DNA of 20,287 nucleotides from DASQGA01 sp038209555. Its GTDB lineage: Bacteria > Actinomycetota > Thermoleophilia > Gaiellales > Gaiellaceae. Positions 14,488 to 20,287 of the stretch are shown in pieces. Made by a program: the position numbers and the translations under genes. Within the stretch, counting starts at the first letter, position 1; each line of letters starts with the position of its first letter. Where the stretch lies: the NCBI GenBank assembly GCA_038209555.1, contig JBBQXP010000050.1:1-20287 (forward strand), read 5' to 3'. The notes beneath the pieces were generated by a model that did not search any database, was not told the origin of the DNA, and saw nothing but the letters and a program-made list of their open reading frames with translations.

Positions 14488-15147
14488 TCAAGGCCGGACA
14501 ACGACGCGCACGGGACCGGGGTCGAAAGCTTCGAGTGCCTTCCGAACTTCCGCGGCGCTCGCACCCCGGACGATCACTTTGCCGGTGACTGCGCGAGCGT
14601 CGAAGCCGACACGGCGCAGCCGGCGCGCAACGTTGGCGGGCGAGCCGGCGACGCGGGCAACCCGGAGAGCCGTGGGCGCGAGCCCCTCGGAGTGGTCGGT
14701 CGCTGTGCCTTTCTGCCCCTCGGGCGTCGATCCTCCGGTGGTGCCGGCACCTTCAGCGGCCCCGCCGCCTGCGCTGCTCGCCTCGTCTTGAGCGACGCCT
14801 GAGCTTTCATCGTCGCCTCCGCCGCTCGTCCCGAGCACGAAGGCTCCGCCGGCGAGCGCGGCGACGGCGGCCAGCGCTGCGGCGACGGAGAGCATCCTAC
14901 GGATGAGACCGGGCGGCGTCGCTGCGCGAGACGGCAACCGTGTCAGCAGCGCCTCCAGGCGCTCCTGGGGCAGCTCGAGCATCGGTGCCGAGCGCAGGGC
15001 GGCTCTGCCTGCCTCGACTGCACGCAACTCCTGCGCGCAGTGGTCGCAGGTCTCGAGATGGGAGGCGACCTGCCCGCGACGCGGGTCGTCGAGCTCGCCC
15101 TCCAGGTAGGCGAGCAGCTCGAGCTCCTCCGGGTGCATCCCAGCCAT
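14488..15147 (-). CDS. Transmembrane anti-sigma factor with zinc-finger (ZAS) domain
   Basis: A 219-residue anti-sigma factor predicted to hold the ECF sigma factor encoded just upstream. The N-terminal domain has LAYLEGELDDPRRGQVASHL and the zinc motif HX3CX2C (His30, Cys34, Cys37). One transmembrane helix follows (about residues 85-106, after RRM), then an Ala/Gly/Ser/Thr-rich linker and an exported C-terminal domain of about 60 residues that ends VRVVVRP. The ATG shares one base with the sigma stop (TGATG) and has AAGGAG close in front. Family knowledge: such anti-sigmas release the sigma factor on an envelope signal; what the outer domain senses is unknown. Confidence 0.87.
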   Translation of the reverse strand: MAGMHPEELELLAYLEGELDDPRRGQVASHLETCDHCAQELRAVEAGRAALRSAPMLELPQERLEALLTRLPSRAATPPGLIRRMLSVAAALAAVAALAGGAFVLGTSGGGDDESSGVAQDEASSAGGGAAEGAGTTGGSTPEGQKGTATDHSEGLAPTALRVARVAGSPANVARRLRRVGFDARAVTGKVIVRGASAAEVRKALEAFDPGPVRVVVRP

Positions 15148-15713
15148 CACTCCTTCGACTCCTTTCCCGGCGCGGATGTTCCGAGTGCCGCCGCTAGCTC
15201 TTTGCGGCCGCGGAAGATACGCGACTTCACGGTGCCCTCGGGCACGCCGGTGACCTCGGCGATCTCGAGGTAGGAGCATCCGAGCACGTCGAAGAGGACC
15301 ACCGCCGTCCGGTACGGGTCTTCGAGGCCGTTCAGCGCAGCCTGGAGCCCGCCTGCGAGCTCGCTGTCGACGAAAGCGTCGCGAGGGTCGGGGGTCTCGA
15401 CCGCTGCCTCCGAGGGCTCGGGTCGCCGCTTCGAACGGAGGTCGTGCGCGGCGTTCGCACAGATCCGGTAGAGCCAGGTGGAGAAGAGTGCACTGCCACG
15501 AAAGTTGGGGAGGTTCAGCCAGGCGCGGAGCAGCGCCTCCTGCGCGGCGTCCTCGGCGTCCGCCCGCGAGCCGGTGAGTCGCGCGGCGAGCGTGTAGAGG
15601 CGATGCTGGTGGCGCTCGACCAGGCGCTCGAACGCATCGCGGTCGCCGCGGCGGGCACGACGTACGAGGAGTCCGTCAGGATCATCCATGTCATGAAGAT
15701 TCTCCTTTGGCAC
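15147..15713 (-). CDS. ECF-type RNA polymerase sigma factor
   Basis: A 188-residue group 4 sigma factor. Region 2 spans DAFERLVERHQHRLYTLAARL, then DAEDAAQEALLRAWLNL and FSTWLYRICANAAHDLRSK, as expected for -10 recognition; region 4 has LEDPYRTAVVLFDVLGCSY, EIAEVTGVPEGTVKSRIFRG, a helix-turn-helix for the -35. I choose GTG 15713 because AGGAGG (15719-15724) precedes it by 5 nt; the ATG at 15689 lacks a well-placed site. With this start the gene overlaps the 5' end of the divergent glycosyltransferase by 21 nt. It is coupled to the anti-sigma gene and probably controls its own promoter. Confidence 0.94.
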   Translation of the reverse strand: MPKENLHDMDDPDGLLVRRARRGDRDAFERLVERHQHRLYTLAARLTGSRADAEDAAQEALLRAWLNLPNFRGSALFSTWLYRICANAAHDLRSKRRPEPSEAAVETPDPRDAFVDSELAGGLQAALNGLEDPYRTAVVLFDVLGCSYLEIAEVTGVPEGTVKSRIFRGRKELAAALGTSAPGKESKE

Positions 15714-16958
15714 GGTTACCTCCTGGGCGGAACCGGCTCGAACGTCTACACGCGAGCGCTGGCGCGTGTGTGGGCGCGGGCGGGGCACGAGGTCGTCGTC
15801 TTCTGCCAGGAGCCACATCCCGAGCGCTATGACCTCGGCGGCGCGACCGTGGTCAGGCCCGAGCTGGACGGGCCGCTACCGGTCTTCGTCCTCGACCGGT
15901 ACGAGGGAATGGAGCCGGCGTTCCTGCAGGAACTGACCTGGCAGCAGCGTCGCGACTTCGTGGAACGAAACGCAGCCGCGATTCGGGAGCGCCTTCCCGC
16001 CGACTTCTTGCTCACCAACCACGTGCTGCTCGGAGCGCCGGTCGGCGTCGCGGCCGGCATGCCGTTCTCCGTGAAGGCTCACGGCTCGGAGCTCGAGTTC
16101 TCGATCCGGGGCAATACCGAGCTGTCCGGGTGGGCGCGCGAGTCCCTCGACCAGGCGGAGACGGTTTTCGCGGGCTCGGAGCACATCCGCGGCGTCCTCG
16201 AGGAGGTCGTCGGGCCGGGCGACTACCTGAAGCGCGTGCAGGTCGTCCCGCCGGGCGTCGACGTCGAGGAGCTCGTTCCGGCCGACCGCGAGACGGCGTT
16301 CAGTGCCCTCGTTGAGGAGGCCCGTCGGGATCCACCGAACCCGGGGGGTGAAGGCGAGCGGCTCCCTGATCCCGGGAACGCCGATCGGCTGGAGGCGTTT
16401 CTCGCAGACGACGAGCCGACCGTGGTCTATGTGGGGAAGCTGTCGGATGAGAAGGGAGTCGCTCTCCTGCTCCAGGCCCTCGGCGAGATTGGGGCCCGCG
16501 CGGTCATCGTCGGCTTCGGACCGGCTCGGGCCGAGCTCGAAGCCGCGGCCGGCGACCGCGTGCTCTTCACTGGGCCGCTCGAGCACCGCCATCTGAGGCA
16601 CCTCTGGGCGCTCGCGGACGTCAGCGTGACACCGTCCGTGTTCCCCGAGGCCTTCGGGATGGTGGCCGCAGAGGCAGCGGCCTGCGGGTCGCCGCCTCTG
16701 GTCGCCCGGCATTCCGGTCTCGCAGAGATCGCAGCCGGAATCGAATCGGAGTACCCGCCGGAGCAGCGTCACCTCGCAGGCTTTCGGCCGGGGGATGTCG
16801 CCGATTTGGCGGCGACGCTCGGGGCGATTCTTGCGCTCGCACCGGAGGAGCGGCGAGGGCTCGGTGAGGCCGCCAGGCGTGCCGTCGTCCGGCGCTGGAG
16901 CTGGGAGCGCGTGGCGGCTCTGCTACTTTCGCGCGAATGGGAGACGCCCAGCGCCTGA
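15693..16958 (+). CDS. Family 4 glycosyltransferase (GT-B fold)
   Basis: A 421-residue cytoplasmic glycosyltransferase that moves a sugar from a nucleotide donor to an unknown acceptor. It starts KILLWHGYLLGGTGSNVYT, a glycine-rich first loop as in GT4 enzymes. The acceptor half includes VKAHGSELEF; the hinge has VVPPGVDVEEL; the donor half has VYVGKLSDEKGV and the EX7E motif (Glu319 and Glu327 in EAFGMVAAE), followed by GSPPLVARHSGLAEI. A Pro/Gly-rich insert lies before the second half (about residues 209-230). No good ribosome site precedes ATG 15693, which lies within the overlap with the sigma gene. Its last 22 nt overlap the next gene. Confidence 0.9.
   Translation: MKILLWHGYLLGGTGSNVYTRALARVWARAGHEVVVFCQEPHPERYDLGGATVVRPELDGPLPVFVLDRYEGMEPAFLQELTWQQRRDFVERNAAAIRERLPADFLLTNHVLLGAPVGVAAGMPFSVKAHGSELEFSIRGNTELSGWARESLDQAETVFAGSEHIRGVLEEVVGPGDYLKRVQVVPPGVDVEELVPADRETAFSALVEEARRDPPNPGGEGERLPDPGNADRLEAFLADDEPTVVYVGKLSDEKGVALLLQALGEIGARAVIVGFGPARAELEAAAGDRVLFTGPLEHRHLRHLWALADVSVTPSVFPEAFGMVAAEAAACGSPPLVARHSGLAEIAAGIESEYPPEQRHLAGFRPGDVADLAATLGAILALAPEERRGLGEAARRAVVRRWSWERVAALLLSREWETPSA
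15719..15724 (-). promoter_or_regulatory. Shine-Dalgarno AGGAGG deciding the sigma factor start
   Basis: Consensus AGGAGG followed by TAACC and GTG 15713. It lies inside the opposite-strand glycosyltransferase coding sequence, which supports a real 5'-5' overlap. Confidence 0.65.
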
Positions 16959-18088
16959 GTCCGGACGACCAACTTCGCTCTGCTCGCGAGGGGTTCGAGG
17001 AAGGTCGAGACTTCACCGTTGCCGTCGAGGAGGAGTTCGCCATGCTCGATCCGCGAACCCTCGGGCTCGTCAATCGCTTCGAAGAGCTCGAGGCCGCCGC
17101 GGCCGGATCCGAGCTCGAGCCACACCTCGTCGGTGAGCTGATCGCCTCCGAAGCGGAGATCAGAACCGGCCGGTGCGAGAGCTTCGCCGAGGCGGCTGCG
17201 ACCATGGCTGAGCGCCGGAGGCAGCTCCTCGAGCTCGCCGGCGGGCTCGAGGTCGGCCTCTGCGCGGTCGGCACGCACCCCTGGAGCCCGTGGCAGGAGC
17301 AGCACATCATCGACACGCCGCACTATCGGCAAAACGACGAAATCCTTCGCTACGTCGTCTGGCGCAACAACAGCTTCGGCCTGCACGTCCACGTCGGGAT
17401 CCGCGGCGCGGACCGGGCGATCCGCGTCACGAACGCGCTCCGAAGGTACTTGCCGGACCTGCTGGCGCTCTCGGGAAGCTCGCCCTTCGTGGAGGGCGTC
17501 TTCACGTATCTTCATTCGGCTCGGACGCAGATCTTCACTCGCATGTTTCCGCGCTGCGGCGTACCTGACGTATTCGTCGATTGGAACGAGTACGAGCGCT
17601 ACGTCAGGTTCTTGTACGACACCGGGTCGATCACGGAGCACACGCAGCTCTGGTGGAGCGTTCGCCCGCACCTCGCCTTCCCGACCGTCGAGATCCGGAT
17701 CTGCGACGGGCAGCCGACGCTGGAGGAGGCTCAGTCGCTCTCGGCGCTCATGTACGCGCTGACAGCCAGGATCGCACGGGCTCTGGACGAGGGTGAGCCG
17801 CTCCCCGACCATCCGCCACGCCTGATTGAAGAGAACTTCTGGCGTGCGATCCGGTACGGGCTCTCGGGCGAGCTGATCGACCTCGCAACCGGTGAGGTGC
17901 GCCCGGCGCGCGAAGCGCTGGCCGAGCTGGTCGAGTGGGTCGCGCCGGTCGCGGAGGAGCTCGGGTGTGCGGGGTTGCTCCAAATACCCGCCGAGAATGC
18001 GGCGGAGCGGCAAATGGCTCGCCATGATGCGGGGGAGAGCATGGAGTCGATCTATGCTCAGGAGGTGCTGGAGGCCGTGCGTGTCTGA
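16937..18088 (+). CDS. Carboxylate-amine ligase, GCS2/YbdK type
   Basis: A 383-residue ATP-dependent ligase of the glutamate-cysteine ligase 2 family. YbdK-type members form a gamma-glutamyl bond with weak glutamate-cysteine activity in E. coli; the true substrates are often unknown. Motifs: VAVEEEFAMLDPRT (acidic metal site), VGTHPWSPW, HYRQNDEI, NNSFGLHVHVGI, SSPFVEG, WWSVRPHLAFPTVEIRICD and EENFWRAIRYGL. Length is usual for the family. The start overlaps the glycosyltransferase by 22 nt and the end overlaps the next gene by 8 nt, so the three are one unit. Neighbouring redox genes suggest, but do not prove, a part in low-molecular-weight thiol synthesis. Confidence 0.92.
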   Translation: MGDAQRLSPDDQLRSAREGFEEGRDFTVAVEEEFAMLDPRTLGLVNRFEELEAAAAGSELEPHLVGELIASEAEIRTGRCESFAEAAATMAERRRQLLELAGGLEVGLCAVGTHPWSPWQEQHIIDTPHYRQNDEILRYVVWRNNSFGLHVHVGIRGADRAIRVTNALRRYLPDLLALSGSSPFVEGVFTYLHSARTQIFTRMFPRCGVPDVFVDWNEYERYVRFLYDTGSITEHTQLWWSVRPHLAFPTVEIRICDGQPTLEEAQSLSALMYALTARIARALDEGEPLPDHPPRLIEENFWRAIRYGLSGELIDLATGEVRPAREALAELVEWVAPVAEELGCAGLLQIPAENAAERQMARHDAGESMESIYAQEVLEAVRV

Positions 18089-18434
18089 GCAGATTCCGCC
18101 CGACGAGCAGGAACGGATCGCCCGCGAGGTTGCGGAGCAGCTCCGAAACCTCCGCGTCGAAGACGTTCTCATTCAGAGCCTGATTACGATCTCGTCGATC
18201 GGATACCAGCGGCTCGGTACGACCGAGGACACGCGCGACTCCCGCGATCTCGAGCAGACGCGGCTTGCGATCGAGACCATGCGGGCGGTGACGCCGATCC
18301 TCGGCCAGTTCGTCCCGGCGGAGCTCATCCGTGACTTCGACCAGTCGGTCGCGAACCTCCAGCTTGCATACGCGAGCGCCGCCGCCGAGCACGCCGCCGA
18401 GGACGCCGCCGGGGGCACCGACACCCAGACCTAG
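18081..18434 (+). CDS. Small DUF1844-like protein
   Basis: A 117-residue, mostly helical, soluble protein. The core RVEDVLIQSLITISSIGY, then DLEQTRLAIETMRAV and a VANLQLAY segment match the pattern of the DUF1844 family as I recall it; the function of that family is unknown. The N-terminus is acidic and charged, and the C-terminus is an Ala/Glu-rich tail. GTG 18081 overlaps the stop of the ligase gene by 8 nt, so it is probably the last gene of the glycosyltransferase-ligase unit. No membrane helix or metal motif is seen. Confidence 0.65.
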   Translation: MSEQIPPDEQERIAREVAEQLRNLRVEDVLIQSLITISSIGYQRLGTTEDTRDSRDLEQTRLAIETMRAVTPILGQFVPAELIRDFDQSVANLQLAYASAAAEHAAEDAAGGTDTQT

Positions 18435-18480
18435 CGACACCGCGTACCGGCGGGATTGTGATAAAAATGCCCGCCGTCGC
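18434..18480. terminator. Imperfect inverted repeat after the DUF1844-like gene
   Basis: GGCGGG (18449-18454) pairs with CCCGCC (18470-18475) around an A-rich 15-nt loop, and GCGAC (18434-18438) with GTCGC (18476-18480), leaving a 10-nt bulge on the left. It may end the upstream unit or control hppA. No T-tract. The rest of the gap up to 18561 has no gene or clear promoter that I can see. Confidence 0.35.
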
Positions 18481-18561
18481 AACCTGGCTTGAAACGGAGC
18501 ATTGCGCCCTCTCAGGCGGGCCCGGGGCGGCCTACTTTGTGAAACCGAAAGGCGGGGGTAA

Positions 18562-20287
18562 GTGAGCGGATTCTTCCAGGATCACAGCGTGCTCTTCGCG
18601 CTCATCTGCGCGGGGTTCGGCATCGGTTGGGGGGTCTCGCTGACGGTTCGGCTTCTCGCCCTGCCCGAAGGCTCCGACCGCATGAAGGAGATCGCGCTGG
18701 CCGTGCAGCAGGGTGCCGCCGCCTACCTCCGTCGGCAGTACATGACGATCGGCGTCGTCGCGATCGTCATCTTCCTCGGCATCGGCCTCTGGAACGATCT
18801 CGGCTGGGGCACCGCCTTCGGCTTCCTGATCGGCGCAGTCTTTTCCGCGGCCGCCGGCTTCGCCGGGATGAACGTGGCCGTCCGCGCCAATGTCCGCACG
18901 GCCGAAGCTGCGAAGGGCGGCGTCAGGCCGGCGCTCAAGGTTGCCTTCGGTGCGGGCTCGGTCACCGGCCTTCTCGTTGTCGGGCTCGGCCTCCTCGGGG
19001 TCGCGGGCTACTACGGGATCCTCACCTCGTGGTTCGATCAGGGCCCGGACGAGGCGACGAAGAACCTGATCGGCCTCGCTTTCGGCGGCTCCCTCATCTC
19101 GGTCTTCGCCCGGCTCGGAGGCGGGATCTTCACGAAGGCGGCCGATGTCGGCGCCGACCTCGTCGGCAAGATCGAGGCCGGGATCCCGGAGGACGACCCC
19201 AGGAACCCAGCCGTGATCGCGGACAACGTGGGAGACAACGTCGGCGACTGCGCCGGCATGGCGGCCGACCTCTTCGAGACCTACGCGGTGACGGCGGTCG
19301 CGGTCATGTTCCTCGGTGCCGTCAACTTCCCATCGACCGGCGTCGTCGTCTACCCGCTCGCGATCGGCGGGGTCGCGATCATCGCCTCAGTGATCGGGAC
19401 GCTCTTCGCCCGGGTCGGCCGCACGGGCTCGATCATCAATGCGCTCTACAAGGCGGTGCTCGTCGCCACGGTGCTCTCCGCGATCGGGTTCGTCCCGGTA
19501 ACGATGGCGTTCGACAACGACAACTTCACGTTCGGCGAGCTCTACGGCTGCGCGTTGATCGGGCTCGCGGTCACGTTCCTCCTCGTCGGGATCACGGAGT
19601 ACTACACGGGCACGCGCTGGGGTCCCGTCAAGGCAATCTCCCGCGCGTCGCTGACCGGTCACGCGACGAACGTGATCGAAGGGCTCGCAGTCGGGATGCA
19701 GGCAACCGCGCTGCCGGTGATCGTCATCGCTGCCGGCATCTGCGGCGCGGCGGGGCTCGCAGGGCTCTACGGGATCGGCGTCGCGGTCATGGCACAGCTT
19801 TCGATGACCGGCCTGATCGTCGCCCTCGACGCCTACGGCCCCGTGACCGACAACGCCGGCGGCATCGCCGAGATGGCCGGCCTCCCCCCCGAGGTGCGCG
19901 TCACGACGGACGCGCTCGACGCGGTCGGCAACACCACCAAGGCGATCACGAAGGGCTACGCCATCGGCTCGGCCGGCCTCGCGGCGCTCGTCCTCTTCGC
20001 GTCGTACACGCAGGACCTCCAGAACTACTTCCCCGACGTCGAGACGTCGTTCCTGCTCCAGAACCCGTACGTCGTCGTCGGGCTGTTCATCGGCGGCCTG
20101 CTGCCGTACCTCTTCTCGGCGATGGGCATGACGGCTGTTGGACGTGCAGCGGGTGCGGTCGTCGAGGAGGTCCGCCGCCAGTTCCGCGAGATGCCGGGCA
20201 TCATGAAGGGGACCCAGAAGCCGGACTACGGCCGCGCCGTAGACCTGCTGACGAAAGCGGCCATCCGCGAGATGGTGCTCCCGAGCC
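18562..20287 (+). CDS. hppA: Membrane proton-pumping pyrophosphatase (K+-independent type), 3' end outside window
   Basis: Pumps protons across the membrane using pyrophosphate hydrolysis. The frame is open from GTG 18562 to the window edge: 575 residues of a family that usually has about 650-800. GGCGGGGG lies 3 nt before the GTG. Many membrane helices are visible. Substrate-site motifs are DVGADLVGKIE (from Asp195) and DNVGDNVGDCAGMAADLFE (from Asp221), with TDNAGGIAEMAGL further on. In GNTTKAITKG the key positions are Lys460 and Thr463; by the published rule for this family, Lys/Thr here marks the K+-independent proton pump, whereas K+-dependent forms have Ala. The gene follows the DUF1844-like gene after 127 nt and probably has its own promoter. 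Confidence 0.96.
   Translation, partial: MSGFFQDHSVLFALICAGFGIGWGVSLTVRLLALPEGSDRMKEIALAVQQGAAAYLRRQYMTIGVVAIVIFLGIGLWNDLGWGTAFGFLIGAVFSAAAGFAGMNVAVRANVRTAEAAKGGVRPALKVAFGAGSVTGLLVVGLGLLGVAGYYGILTSWFDQGPDEATKNLIGLAFGGSLISVFARLGGGIFTKAADVGADLVGKIEAGIPEDDPRNPAVIADNVGDNVGDCAGMAADLFETYAVTAVAVMFLGAVNFPSTGVVVYPLAIGGVAIIASVIGTLFARVGRTGSIINALYKAVLVATVLSAIGFVPVTMAFDNDNFTFGELYGCALIGLAVTFLLVGITEYYTGTRWGPVKAISRASLTGHATNVIEGLAVGMQATALPVIVIAAGICGAAGLAGLYGIGVAVMAQLSMTGLIVALDAYGPVTDNAGGIAEMAGLPPEVRVTTDALDAVGNTTKAITKGYAIGSAGLAALVLFASYTQDLQNYFPDVETSFLLQNPYVVVGLFIGGLLPYLFSAMGMTAVGRAAGAVVEEVRRQFREMPGIMKGTQKPDYGRAVDLLTKAAIREMVLPS

Noticed and set aside
16769..18172. A 467-residue minus-strand open frame
   Set aside because: Shadow of the GCS2 ligase and the glycosyltransferase end; no recognisable domain.
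18455..18472. TTGTGATAAAAATG as a Rex operator before hppA
   Set aside because: Only the left half resembles the Rex site; the right half (complement of TTGTGA) is absent.
1..20287. CRISPR array, insertion sequence or rRNA genes
   Set aside because: No regularly spaced repeats, transposase other than the integrase, or rRNA-like sequence was seen on reading the window.

Overview
The window is high-GC, gene-dense DNA with heavy use of GTG and TTG starts, 4-nt start/stop overlaps and several probably leaderless genes. With a Rex repressor, an ECF sigma/anti-sigma pair, a Rossmann/DUF2520-panC-panB run and a K+-independent H+-pyrophosphatase, it looks like a deep-branching actinobacterium, possibly Thermoleophilia-like. 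The phylum is inferred from gene content and style; no marker was searched.

Layout. (1) 2-1135: a tyrosine integrase whose 5' end lies off the left edge, followed by a non-coding stretch with a direct repeat and hairpins; this is the only sign of mobile DNA. (2) 1318-1965: a five-helix membrane protein of Yip1 type, convergent with a pantothenate run on the minus strand (DUF2520 Rossmann protein, panC, panB; 4341-1962). (3) Minus strand: msrB and an alpha/beta hydrolase (4876-4466 and 5784-4912). (4) A plus-strand run from 5871: FmdB-type zinc ribbon, family 4 uracil-DNA glycosylase, the tRNA t6A genes tsaE, tsaB and tsaD with rimI between tsaB and tsaD, a secreted subtilisin-like protease, glutamate dehydrogenase, a glutaredoxin-like protein and rex (ending 14459). 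(5) Minus strand: transmembrane zinc-binding anti-sigma factor and its ECF sigma factor (15713-14488). (6) Plus strand, overlapping head to head with the sigma gene: a GT4 glycosyltransferase, a GCS2/YbdK-type carboxylate-amine ligase, a DUF1844-like small protein, and a membrane H+-pyrophosphatase cut by the right edge.

Most genes are housekeeping. The unusual material is in the gaps. From the base after the tsaD stop to 22 nt inside the predicted protease reading frame (9408-9572) the sequence folds into a rod of nested inverted repeats, with a symmetric 15 x 15 nt purine-rich internal loop carrying AGGACGC on both sides. I cannot assign it to a known RNA family. The tsaB-rimI gap holds three hairpins in a row, the last a perfect 13-bp repeat that contains the rimI start codon. 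The sigma factor and glycosyltransferase genes overlap at their 5' ends, so each promoter probably lies inside the other gene. The glycosylase ends in QLGLF, a sliding-clamp-binding-like peptide.

How the genes may work together: tsaE, tsaB and tsaD give the t6A modification of tRNA; DUF2520-panC-panB serve pantothenate/CoA synthesis; MsrB, the glutaredoxin-like protein, Rex, the zinc anti-sigma and the GCS2 ligase form a loose redox/thiol theme, which is inference only.
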